A DNA stretch of 64,000 nt from Bradyrhizobium canariense (GTDB lineage Bacteria; Pseudomonadota; Alphaproteobacteria; Rhizobiales; Xanthobacteraceae). The translations under genes were made by a program, and so were the position numbers. The notes below the pieces were generated by a model, which searched no databases, was not told the origin of the DNA, and worked only from the letters and a program-made list of their open reading frames with translations. Where the stretch lies: positions 4,925,001-4,989,000 of the forward strand of contig NZ_LT629750.1 of NCBI RefSeq assembly GCF_900105125.1. The letters run 5' to 3'. Of the stretch, positions 36,960 through 44,692 are shown piece after piece. The number at the start of each line of letters is the position of its first letter. Position 1 is the first letter of the stretch.

Positions 36960-37856
36960 TCAATTGGGCCTCTTACGGAGGCGATTCCACATACGGCGGT
37001 ACCACGGCGCAATCCGAGGCGGCAGGATTGTGGGCCTTGGAGCAAAATTCTGGGTGCGGATGTCGAAGAGCGGGTCGCCGGTCTCGTCGGGCGGGTGATG
37101 CGGGCACACATGGTTCTTCAGCAGTTCCATACGCTGATTGCGGGTGACGGTTCCCTTGTTGCCGTCATAGTCGAGGAAGACAAAGGTCGGCGGATTAGGA
37201 TACCAGGGCGTTAATACCTGCGTGAGCAGGCCAACCGCCGTGGATGCAAGCACGCCGTTAGACCATACCACTTGCGGGCGCGAGCCTGCTGCGCCGTACC
37301 GTTTGGCTTCCTGCTCTAGTCTTTCATCGGTAATGAATCCGCTGCAGCGCATGCAGGGTGCGCCCGGGATGGACAGGATTACCTGACCGCTGACCAGAAA
37401 GCCCTTTTTGCCGAGATCATGGACATCCATGCCGATGTCGATGTAGGGGATCAGGTGCTTGCGGGCGAAGCGTTCAAGTTGCTCGCGCTCCTTGAAGCCA
37501 TCGACCGCTCCCAAGATGACATCGCACAGCTTGAGATCGTCGACCGCAGCGTGCCAATCCTTCTGAATCGAGAGGATGCGGGCGTGTGGCTGAAGGCCGC
37601 GGATTAGCCGCTCGGCAATGGTGACCTTTGTAAGGCTCACAGCGACGTCTGCCAGTGTACCGCCGATCAATCGGTTGGTATTGGTATCTTCGATAACGTC
37701 CGGATCAGCATTCACATAACCGCCAACGCCCATATGGGCGGTCTGTTGCGCGATGTGCGAGCCGCCGCCGCCGAGCCCGACGATCCCGATCACGGCGGCA
37801 TCCAGAACGGCGTCGCTTTGGGGACCAAGGAAGCTTTGGCGGTCAAGACGGCTCAT
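36960..37856 (-). CDS. E1-like ThiF-family adenylyltransferase
   Basis: 298 residues from the Met at 37856 (ATGA overlap with the JAMM gene; the TTG at 37868 is less likely). The nucleotide site is complete: GLGGGGSH, DPDVIEDTNTNR, a lysine in LTKV, and GAVDG. CxxC (CMRC, about 168-171) and CPHH (about 251) could hold zinc. At the place where E1 enzymes have the transfer cysteine I see YGAAGSRPQVVW with no Cys, so thioester transfer by the usual residue seems impossible. The protein probably activates the multi-ubiquitin protein encoded upstream in the same operon. A serine nearby is a candidate substitute, which is inference. Confidence 0.85.
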   Translation of the reverse strand: MSRLDRQSFLGPQSDAVLDAAVIGIVGLGGGGSHIAQQTAHMGVGGYVNADPDVIEDTNTNRLIGGTLADVAVSLTKVTIAERLIRGLQPHARILSIQKDWHAAVDDLKLCDVILGAVDGFKEREQLERFARKHLIPYIDIGMDVHDLGKKGFLVSGQVILSIPGAPCMRCSGFITDERLEQEAKRYGAAGSRPQVVWSNGVLASTAVGLLTQVLTPWYPNPPTFVFLDYDGNKGTVTRNQRMELLKNHVCPHHPPDETGDPLFDIRTQNFAPRPTILPPRIAPWYRRMWNRLRKRPN

Positions 37857-38356
37857 ATCGTGCTCCAACTGCGAAGTGGCATGCCAACCTCACTGAATTT
37901 GGCGATAAAGGGCTGGGGAGACGTACGGTCGATCCACACTTGGCCGAACGCAGACTTGTCGCTGAGTACGATGGCGCCGTGCACGCTATGCGGGGCAACC
38001 GAAACGAAATTCGGCACGAACTTGCCGTTTTCACGAATATCGATGCCGCTGAAGCCCGGGATGCCCTGGCCGCCATGCGTGTGCACGTGGAAGATGGCGA
38101 CGCGGTCATCCATTCCCCATTGGCGTGCGCGGCGAATAGCTCCCGCGCTCATCATCGCGCCGACGCTTGGATCCGGAAGGTATTCGTCTTCACGTACGGG
38201 ACGGTATTCCCGGGCCAAGATGAGAAGTTCGTCGTGCGCGGCGGCCAATCCTGCGGCAATAAAGCCAACGCGCTCATGTGCGAACGGGTGCGGGCGCCGC
38301 AAATCAATGCGGATCGTGGTGAGCAGGGCACTCGTGACTTTGAAGCGAATTTTCAT
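37853..38356 (-). CDS. JAMM/MPN metalloprotease (Mov34-like deubiquitinase)
   Basis: About 167 residues from the Met at 38356, which overlaps the E2-like gene by ATGA. The JAMM motif is intact: Glu in HERVGFIAAG, then HVHTHGGQGIPGFSGID (HxH, eight residues, SxxD). JAB-type proteases trim ubiquitin-like precursors or release them from targets. The multi-ubiquitin protein ends CGGSS, so removing two residues would expose Gly-Gly. Order in the operon is Ubl, E2, JAB, E1, the same order as the Bil (bacterial ISG15-like) operons. Confidence 0.83.
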   Translation of the reverse strand: MKIRFKVTSALLTTIRIDLRRPHPFAHERVGFIAAGLAAAHDELLILAREYRPVREDEYLPDPSVGAMMSAGAIRRARQWGMDDRVAIFHVHTHGGQGIPGFSGIDIRENGKFVPNFVSVAPHSVHGAIVLSDKSAFGQVWIDRTSPQPFIAKFSEVGMPLRSWSTI

Positions 38357-38688
38357 GCGACGGCTCGCAGGTGAGCGGATAGCATTTGGGTCCAGCGCAT
38401 CGAGGCCGGCACGTGGTTCCATGACGGCGCCCACCAATTGCGCTCGACCACGCGGTGCTGATTCCAGTTGCCCGCGCGGCCTTGAATTTGGCGCTCGAAG
38501 AAAAGGCGCGTGACGTAGCCGGAATGCGCGAAGGGCACCAGTAACAGGTCCATCTTGAACGGCTTATCGCCAGCGGTGAACCCGAAGCCCGGCAGCAAGG
38601 CCACGGGCTGGCCGCCCTCCTTGAGGAGGACGGCGTCAGCGTGCATGACTTTGAGATTGGCGAACTCTTTGCTGGCGACGTCGCTCAC
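38353..38688 (-). CDS. E2/UBC-like protein (prokaryotic E2 family E type), no cysteine
   Basis: 111 residues starting GTG in a GTGA overlap with the upstream gene. The strand-turn-strand core reads VALLPGFGFTAGDKPFKMDLLLVPF, then FFERQI and the conserved WNQHRVVERNWWAPSWNHVPASMRWTQMLSAHL, the pattern of the E2/UBC family associated with multi-ubiquitin. There is no cysteine anywhere in the chain, so the usual thioester cannot form. It may use another residue or act as a binding platform. Alternatives such as a plain adaptor protein cannot be excluded. Confidence 0.72.
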   Translation of the reverse strand: MSDVASKEFANLKVMHADAVLLKEGGQPVALLPGFGFTAGDKPFKMDLLLVPFAHSGYVTRLFFERQIQGRAGNWNQHRVVERNWWAPSWNHVPASMRWTQMLSAHLRAVA

Positions 38689-39395
38689 GAAGAGCCTCCG
38701 CAGGGAACCTGTTCAAAGAACTTCATTCCCTCCTTTACCTTGAGCTTGGCGCCGGGCTTGAGCGGCGTGAGCTGCCCCTCGTCGTTAATGAATTCGAGGA
38801 CGTAGCCCTCCTGCACGCCGAACTTCTGCTTGAGCTGCTCGGTCGTGTAGGTGCCGCGCGCGATTTCGCGCGGCTCATTCTCGTAGAAGACCGTGATCAG
38901 CCGCTTCTCGGTGTGCAAGTGCTCGGTTCCGGCCTGACCCAGGTCGAGAACGTCATTCAGCTTCAGATCGATGTCGTTACCATCGCGCTCTAGGACCAGA
39001 ACCTCGTCCTCGCGGACCTGGCAGATGACGCGCAGTTCAGGCTCGGGGATCTTCTCCACGCCCCACTCGAAGCCGTGTCCGTTATTAGTGAAGCGGAAGA
39101 TACGGTCGCTCTTGAAGGCGCGAAACACTTCGGTTCCTTCGGCCCGCAAGTCCACCGTCTCGTCGAGGCCCACCGAGCGGCTGCTGTGGGTCAGAAGCTG
39201 GATCAGCACATAGTCGCTGGCCGGCTCCAAATCCGCCTTGTCGAGAACGTGTTCCCCCTTCGGCATGGCTTCCGAGAACTTCACGGTCACGCCGTTGACC
39301 GTGGTGGAGAAATGCCCCTGCGCGTCGGGACCGCGCCCGCGTTGGCCTTTGACACCGTCATCGCGGCCTTGGCCGCCTGTAACCACATTTTCCAT
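38685..39395 (-). CDS. Multi-ubiquitin protein (about three ubiquitin-like domains)
   Basis: 236 residues from the Met at 39395 (Met at 39401 also possible, with AAAAGG upstream). After a Gly-rich tail come about three beta-grasp repeats, starting near residues 30, 105 and 168. The last has VFYENEPREIARGTYTTEQLKQKF and ends KFFEQVPCGGSS. The terminal GGSS would need trimming to a diglycine end, which the JAMM protease may do. It is the first gene of the E1/E2/JAMM operon, and the natural modifier for it. Members of this multi-ubiquitin family occur with these enzymes in several bacteria, mainly of unknown role. Confidence 0.82.
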   Translation of the reverse strand: MENVVTGGQGRDDGVKGQRGRGPDAQGHFSTTVNGVTVKFSEAMPKGEHVLDKADLEPASDYVLIQLLTHSSRSVGLDETVDLRAEGTEVFRAFKSDRIFRFTNNGHGFEWGVEKIPEPELRVICQVREDEVLVLERDGNDIDLKLNDVLDLGQAGTEHLHTEKRLITVFYENEPREIARGTYTTEQLKQKFGVQEGYVLEFINDEGQLTPLKPGAKLKVKEGMKFFEQVPCGGSS

Positions 39396-39448
39396 CTTCA
39401 TTACCTTTTCGTCTGCCCCCCGGCCCCATGCCGAAGTGATGGTGATAA

Positions 39449-39520
39449 GATATAGTGGCATGCTAGGTTTGTCAAGCATCTACTGGGCACGCTTGACATT
39501 CTTATCAAATGAGCTAAATA
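39449..39520. promoter_or_regulatory. Back-to-back promoters sharing a symmetrical operator
   Basis: TTGACA at 39493-39498 with TAAATA at 39515-39520 (16-bp spacing) faces right toward the XRE gene. On the other strand TTGACA at 39475-39470 with TATATC at 39454-39449 (15-bp spacing) faces left toward the ubiquitin-like operon. The two -35 boxes lie inside an inverted repeat with arms TGTCAAGC (39470-39477) and GCTTGACA (39491-39498). A repressor bound there would block both. Confidence 0.65.
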
Positions 39521-39556
39521 TATGAGGTGAATCAATGACTTTGGAGGAGTAATGTC

Positions 39557-39940
39557 ATGGCCAAGAAGAGCGTGGGGGCGGAGATCAAGCTCACGCTTGG
39601 ACAATTTCTCGCCTCAATCCGTGAAGATCGCCAGCTCTCTCAGCGCGATGTCGAGAAAGCGACCAACAAAATTGTTTCGAACGCTTACCTAAGCCAGATC
39701 GAAAACGATCAAATCAAAAGACCAAGTCCCAATATCCTGCACGCACTCGCCGAGCTATACGCCGTTAGCTACGAGAACTTAATGGAACGCGCAGGCTTTG
39801 TTGCGCCTACACGATCCCGCAGCACCGCCGAACAGCGGCATGGGCGCGTTGCAACATTCGCCGAGCATAATTTGACGGGTGAGGAAGAGGCCGAGCTTGT
39901 AAAGTTTCTAGGTTATCTACGCAGCAGGAAAAAGCCCTAG
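39557..39940 (+). CDS. XRE-family helix-turn-helix regulator
   Basis: 127 residues with a strong ribosome site (GGAGGAG). The HTH is clear: LGQFLASIREDRQLSQRDVEKAT and SNAYLSQIENDQIKRPSPNILHALAELY. A linker and a C-terminal helix (LTGEEEAELVKFLGYLRSRKK) follow. It overlaps the metalloprotease gene by one base (TAGTG). This pair resembles the ImmR/ImmA and DdrO/IrrE arrangement: the regulator represses and the metalloprotease cleaves it on a signal. The shared divergent promoter suggests it governs the ubiquitin-like operon as well as itself. Confidence 0.88.
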   Translation: MAKKSVGAEIKLTLGQFLASIREDRQLSQRDVEKATNKIVSNAYLSQIENDQIKRPSPNILHALAELYAVSYENLMERAGFVAPTRSRSTAEQRHGRVATFAEHNLTGEEEAELVKFLGYLRSRKKP

Positions 39941-40854
39941 TGGCCAAAGCCGACGACAGCAGTCTCGACCCCGAGCAGTTAGGCGCCGTGCAGTTGGCTG
40001 CACGGCGCGCTTTAGACCGAGCCACTGGATGGGGCGTCTTTCCTACGCCTATCCCGGATATCCTTGAAGCAGCGAAACTGAAAATTGCGCCCGCGAGCGC
40101 GTTCGACCCGCGGCGGATCGTCGAATACCTGATGGGCAAAGCAGAGCATGCGGCAGAGGTATTGAAGTCCGCGATCTCCAAGGTGTTTGGTATTTATGAC
40201 GCCGACGAAAGCCTCATCCACATCGATCACACGGTGCATGCATCGAAGCAGAACTTTCTCAAGTTACACGAAGCCGGCCACCACGAGCTTCCTACGCACC
40301 GCAAGCTATTCCGCATTTTCCAGGATTGTGAAAAGAACCTCGCTCCGGATATCGCCGACCTTTTCGAGCGCGAGGCCAATAACTTTGCTCGCTTCGTTCT
40401 CTTTCAAGGCGACGGCTACCGCGATATGGCTGCCGACCATAAATTCGAAATCAAGACGCCGATGAAGCTCGCCAGCAAATTCGGTGCGTCGGTCTACGCG
40501 TCGTGCCGTGAGTTTGCTCGGACCCATCACCGGGCCTGCGCCGTGTATGTACTTGAGCCGATTAAGTACTGCGAACGCACAGGCGCGCGCGCTGATGTCC
40601 GCAGGATCGAAACCTCAGAATCGTTTCGACATCAGTTCGGACAACCTGCGGAGCAGGTAATTACACTTGATCATTCACTCGGACGTGTGTTGCCAGTGGG
40701 CCGACGGATGACCCGACCGACCACCATCTCAATCACGGACCGAAACGGTCAAGCCCATGAGTGTGTCGCGGAAGCCTTCGACACTACTTACAATGTTTTG
40801 ATCTTGGTTTATCCCGTTAAAGCGCTTACCGCGTCTCGTTTCATACTCAACTAA
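39940..40854 (+). CDS. ImmA/IrrE-family metallopeptidase
   Basis: 304 residues starting at the GTG that overlaps the XRE stop. The zinc site is HEAGHHELPTH (about residue 111) with a downstream glutamate in DLFEREANNFARFVLFQG. This is the COG2856 core that cleaves XRE repressors. The remaining 140 residues contain VYVLEPIKYCERTGARADVRR, likely a signal-sensing region as in IrrE. It most likely inactivates the partner repressor and switches on the divergent operon when infection or DNA damage is sensed; the signal is unknown. Confidence 0.85.
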   Translation: MAKADDSSLDPEQLGAVQLAARRALDRATGWGVFPTPIPDILEAAKLKIAPASAFDPRRIVEYLMGKAEHAAEVLKSAISKVFGIYDADESLIHIDHTVHASKQNFLKLHEAGHHELPTHRKLFRIFQDCEKNLAPDIADLFEREANNFARFVLFQGDGYRDMAADHKFEIKTPMKLASKFGASVYASCREFARTHHRACAVYVLEPIKYCERTGARADVRRIETSESFRHQFGQPAEQVITLDHSLGRVLPVGRRMTRPTTISITDRNGQAHECVAEAFDTTYNVLILVYPVKALTASRFILN

Positions 40855-40938
40855 GCACACGCTATGCTCAATGGTGCGTTATCTCATCGGCCGGAAACGT
40901 CGGGTGCACGCGGTCTCGGTTAACCGGCGAGTGGATTC

Positions 40939-41151
40939 TTGTCCAATACGGACTATCGAAACATCTACCTTACCCTGGCCGGACATCGTGAGACGAACGA
41001 AGCGGTATTTTACCGCTGCTCACTGGCTCCGAAAGAGTTTCCGGAATTTGCATCGTTGGGACCCTTCGTTGTCCCTCGGGGTGAGACCGCTTTGAGCCAG
41101 CTGCTGAGCCTGCAACGATCGACTGAAGTTGAGCGCAAGGCTCTCCCCTAG
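40939..41151 (+). CDS. Possible small protein between the metalloprotease and integrase
   Basis: 70 codons starting TTG. The product has a regular, low-complexity-free sequence (IYLTLAGHRETNEAVFYRC; PEFASLGPFVVPRGETALSQ), which looks coding, but I recognise no family. GAGTGG precedes the start at acceptable spacing. Confidence 0.4.
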   Translation: MSNTDYRNIYLTLAGHRETNEAVFYRCSLAPKEFPEFASLGPFVVPRGETALSQLLSLQRSTEVERKALP

Positions 41152-41227
41152 CACGTCCGCAACTCCTGCGCCCGTCAACTGAACCCCTCCCTCTATATGG
41201 GCTCGGACACGACGCGGAAGTTTTGGA

Positions 41228-42433
41228 ATGGCTCGCATACGGGTGCTCACCGCGCTCAAGATCAAACGGAATCTCAAACCGGGAATGTATGCCGATGGGC
41301 TTGGGCTTTACCTGAAGGTCCGCCCCGGCAATTCCAAGAGCTGGATTTTCCGGTATCGCACTGGCGGCAAGCTGCGGGATATGGGTCTTGGCCCGTTTCA
41401 TACCGTGTCGCTCGCCGAGGCCCGCGAGAAGGCGGAGGTCTGCCGGGTCATGCGCCTCAAGGGCCTCGATCCGCTGAATGAGCGCCTCAAGGAGCAGCAA
41501 GCCAAGACAATCGAAGCGATTGAGACCATCACCTTCGAGAAGTGCGCCGAGGGCTACATCGCCGCCCACAAGGCCGGCTGGAAGAACGGCAAACATGCCG
41601 ACCAATGGACGGCGACGCTTCAGACCTATGTTTATCCCGTCTTCAAGGACAAGCCGGTTGCCGCCATCGACGACACACTGGTCCTGAAGGTGTTGCAGCC
41701 GATCTGGAGGGACAAGACCGAGACGGCGTCACGGCTTCGTGGCAGGATCGAACGCATTCTCGATTGGGCTCGTGTCATGAAATACCGCGCGGGCGAAAAC
41801 CCGGCACGGTGGAAGGGGCACCTCGATCATCTTCTGCCGAAGCGTTCGAAAGTCGCGGCCATCGTCCATCACCCCGCCCTGCCGATCGACGAGACGCCGG
41901 GCTTCTTCCAGATTTTGCGACAGGAAGCGACGGTCGTTGCGCGTGCGTTCGAGTTCTGCATTCTCAACGCCACGCGCACCAACGAAGCTATGGGCATGCG
42001 CTGGGACGAGTATGACGAACAGGCTCAGCTCTGGACGGTGCCCGGCGTCCGCATGAAGGCTGGTCGCGATCACCGCGTTCCGCTGGCCCAGCGATCTCAG
42101 CGCATTCTTGCCCAGATGCAGGAAATCCGCACGGGTCAATTCGTCTTTCCCGGAGGCGTCCAGGAGCGGCCGCTCAGCTCTATGGCCTTCCTGATGCTGT
42201 TGCGCCGCCTTGAGCGCAAAGACATCACCGCCCACGGCTTCCGCTCGACCTTCCGCGACTGGGCGGCTGAACGAACCGACTTCTCGAACGAAGTCGTCGA
42301 AATGGCGCTAGCTCACACCATCAGCAACAAGGTCGAGGCCGCCTATCGGCGTGGCGACCTGTTCGACAAACGCCGGCAGCTCGCCGAGGCATGGGCCGCG
42401 TTCTGCGCCGGGACGGCTCCTTCGAAGCCCTGA
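41228..42433 (+). CDS. Tyrosine-type integrase (P4-like, DUF4102 arm domain)
   Basis: 401 residues. The N-terminus is the arm-binding DUF4102 domain (GLGLYLKVRPGNSKSWIFRYR). The catalytic domain holds Arg in NATRTNEAMGMRW, HGFRSTFRDW, the third His in LAHTISNKVEAAYRRGDL, and the nucleophile Tyr in AYRRG. It catalyses integration and, with a recombination directionality factor, excision. Integrases of this type usually sit beside a tRNA 3' end. Here the nearest such end (tRNA-Ser, 51013) is 8.6 kb to the right, so the island may be composite or rearranged. Confidence 0.9.
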   Translation: MARIRVLTALKIKRNLKPGMYADGLGLYLKVRPGNSKSWIFRYRTGGKLRDMGLGPFHTVSLAEAREKAEVCRVMRLKGLDPLNERLKEQQAKTIEAIETITFEKCAEGYIAAHKAGWKNGKHADQWTATLQTYVYPVFKDKPVAAIDDTLVLKVLQPIWRDKTETASRLRGRIERILDWARVMKYRAGENPARWKGHLDHLLPKRSKVAAIVHHPALPIDETPGFFQILRQEATVVARAFEFCILNATRTNEAMGMRWDEYDEQAQLWTVPGVRMKAGRDHRVPLAQRSQRILAQMQEIRTGQFVFPGGVQERPLSSMAFLMLLRRLERKDITAHGFRSTFRDWAAERTDFSNEVVEMALAHTISNKVEAAYRRGDLFDKRRQLAEAWAAFCAGTAPSKP

Positions 42434-42554
42434 TCGCCTGCTGCCCAAACGCTCGCCCTTTGGCAGTTCAAGACAGTGCGCAGGCGTCCGCTGCTATCCG
42501 CATCAAATCTATATCCAACCGGAAGTGAAGATGCTTCCGAATTTGGAGAAACAC

Positions 42555-42767
42555 ATGTCATCACAACTCGAAAAACCCAAAGGCGCGATGTCGGTCAACG
42601 ACTTCGCAATCTGGGCCGGTATCGGACGCACCACCGCATGGAAGGAAATCCGCGAGGGTCATCTCCGCGCGGTCAAAGTCAGCGCCCGAACCATCATTCG
42701 TTTCGCAGACGCCGAGAACTGGCTTGCCACACGGCCCCAGCTTTCCGTGCCAAGCGCGCAGCTATAA
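42555..42767 (+). CDS. AlpA/excisionase-like helix-turn-helix protein
   Basis: 70 residues with GGAG upstream. The sequence MSVNDFAIWAGIGRTTAWKEIREGHLRAVKVSARTIIRFADAENWLAT is the winged-helix layout of AlpA-type regulators and excisionases. Its position after the integrase supports a role as directionality factor or regulator of the integrase. The longer ORF upstream in the same frame lacks a signal. Confidence 0.8.
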   Translation: MSSQLEKPKGAMSVNDFAIWAGIGRTTAWKEIREGHLRAVKVSARTIIRFADAENWLATRPQLSVPSAQL

Positions 42768-42793
42768 CTCACGACCGAATAGGATCAACTATC

Positions 42794-43216
42794 ATGACCA
42801 AAATTTCTGACAACACTCGATCGAAATTCGATCGCTGTGGAGACAAGCCGCTCTTCTACCCAGATGACGATGGCTACGTTCGCGAGCTAATTAGCGAGCT
42901 CATTGAACGACGACGTTATGTCCGACGTGAGTCGAAATTTCATCTCAAACACCGTGAAGTGAACTACTTTTACACGACCCGGGTCATAACCATCGACGGT
43001 AAGGGGCGCCATCCCGAAACAGGCGAAGATGCATTTTTGGAATTGCTGGAGCAGTTGTACCCTCGGCGAGGGCGTAAGCCTGATCCACTATCTCAACGGG
43101 ATCAGGACGCACCACCATCATCGCTAGTATTGGATATCAGTCTGGACAGCGAGGGCGTCTTCAATGCCTGCGCCGGTCGTCACGGCGAGGATAGTGAAGA
43201 CGATCTTGCACCATGA
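42794..43216 (+). CDS. Hypothetical island protein
   Basis: 140 residues from the ATG at 42794 (AGGA upstream). It has a basic N-terminal half (ELIERRRYVRRESKFHLKHREVNYFYTTRVITIDGKGRHPETG) and an acidic, disordered C-terminus. Nothing in it matches a family I know. Spacing of 26 bases after the AlpA-like gene suggests the same transcript as the integrase module. Confidence 0.6.
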   Translation: MTKISDNTRSKFDRCGDKPLFYPDDDGYVRELISELIERRRYVRRESKFHLKHREVNYFYTTRVITIDGKGRHPETGEDAFLELLEQLYPRRGRKPDPLSQRDQDAPPSSLVLDISLDSEGVFNACAGRHGEDSEDDLAP

Positions 43217-43696
43217 TGCAGCCCGAAAAGTCACGCGCATCGCTGGGAGCCTGGCTGCTTGATGGAATTGCAGAGGCCTTGACACGGGTTTATACAAACC
43301 TCAGCCCTCCCCGCCTCACAAAGAACCCGTCATACATTTCCCCGCGGCTTTCCGGCTGAGGCCTTTGAAGGTGCCGAATGTTTTGAAGGTCACCCGGAAA
43401 CGGGTGACCTTTCATTTTCCGGGATCGTCATTTGCCGTTGCCATGTCGTCGTTCTTATCGGTCTTGTCGATTGGCCGGTTAGGTGAACGGGATTTGGTCT
43501 TCATTCCCCGAAAAGCCCCAGTACCCCGCAAGCCCGCTCAAGCACGGCTGATTGCTTGAACAGGCGAACATTTTTTCTGAATTCATCAACGGTCGGCACC
43601 GCTCATCTTCCAAGCCTCCCCCCGCATTCGCCCAGCCGCTCTAACTTGGAAGAATAGAAGGAGGGACGAACTGGACTCGCCCCTCCTTCTGCATGG
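43217..43696. terminator. Gene-free gap with a strong terminator
   Basis: An 11-bp perfect stem (43386-43396 with 43401-43411, loop GAAA) followed by TTCATTTT ends the integrase-module transcript. The rest of the 480 bases holds nothing I can support; the ORF at 43365-43559 runs through the hairpin and is rejected. Confidence 0.75.
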
Positions 43697-44668
43697 TTAG
43701 ATCTTCACCCGGTCAAAGATCGCCGCGAGCTCTGTGTCTCGCTCATGTTGCTGCACGTGTTGCCGATATTCATCGAGTTCCGAGCCCGAATACAGCTTAG
43801 TCCAATCGCCGCTGTCGAACTTTGACACAAACCCATCCTTGGTTTGAGCGCCGATACCAATGTTTTGAGAGCACCCGAACAAATCTGAGCACGTTACCGG
43901 CTGCGGCGGAAGGAAGACCCGATGAATTCGGAAGATATTTCGCTGCAACTCGCACTGATCGCCAATGTGCTTGAATTCATGCGGGCTCAAGTTTTTTGCC
44001 AAGTACCGGAACCAAATCCAGCACCGCTTTACTTCATTTTGCCTGAAACGAGGCAGGTAGGGCGCAAATCCGTCACGCACCGTGCCCGGTGTAAAGACCA
44101 CCGCAGAAGTCGGAGCCTTCGTCACTCCCGTTAAGCGCTCGAGGACCCGCACTGCCCGTTCCGCATATGCACGTGCTTTACCATCTGTGACACCGATCAA
44201 TTGATGGGTATGAAAACCATGATCTAAGGCGTGTTCATGAATGAACGTGTAGAAATACTTCTCGCCCACGCCGTACGTCGACAATGAAACGCCTTTACGC
44301 TTGCGGCCCGTCCCATCAACGCTCAGCCACTTCCCCATGCGTGCATTGAACTCTGTCAATACTTTCGTAGCCTGCTCGTGGTCCCGAATCCGAAACTCCT
44401 GCCACGCGATCGTCATGTGCCCGTTCATGACCACGCCGTATGCCTGCATGGTATAGGCGATACACCGGTAAAGCCGGGCGGCCTCATCGGTCAGCACGGC
44501 GGAGCGCAGCCGAGGCTGCTTCATAGGCGAAGCGGACCATGCGACGGCCTTGGGCCGCATAAACGGATTGGCCCGCATCTGCTGGCGTCGATTTACCGGC
44601 GAAGGCAGGCGCTCTTGGCCTGGCAATATCGGGGCAGGGACGCAGGAGAGAGACGAAGATAGGTTCAT
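43697..44668 (-). CDS. Possible HUH-type replication initiator
   Basis: About 323 residues from the Met at 44668 (GGAG upstream; a later Met at 44524 also fits). GFHTHQLIGV resembles the metal-binding HUH motif, and CWIWFRYLAKNLSPHE supplies a YxxK candidate active-site tyrosine. The first 60 residues are basic and proline-rich. It could be a rolling-circle Rep of a small element or satellite integrated here. The HxH with Thr between is not ideal, so the assignment is tentative. Confidence 0.45.
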   Translation of the reverse strand: MNLSSSLSCVPAPILPGQERLPSPVNRRQQMRANPFMRPKAVAWSASPMKQPRLRSAVLTDEAARLYRCIAYTMQAYGVVMNGHMTIAWQEFRIRDHEQATKVLTEFNARMGKWLSVDGTGRKRKGVSLSTYGVGEKYFYTFIHEHALDHGFHTHQLIGVTDGKARAYAERAVRVLERLTGVTKAPTSAVVFTPGTVRDGFAPYLPRFRQNEVKRCWIWFRYLAKNLSPHEFKHIGDQCELQRNIFRIHRVFLPPQPVTCSDLFGCSQNIGIGAQTKDGFVSKFDSGDWTKLYSGSELDEYRQHVQQHERDTELAAIFDRVKI

Positions 44669-44692
44669 AGATGTGGCTCCATGGGGAACCAC

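Noticed and set aside
43365..43559. 64-codon ORF after the integrase module
   Set aside because: Reads straight through a strong terminator hairpin.
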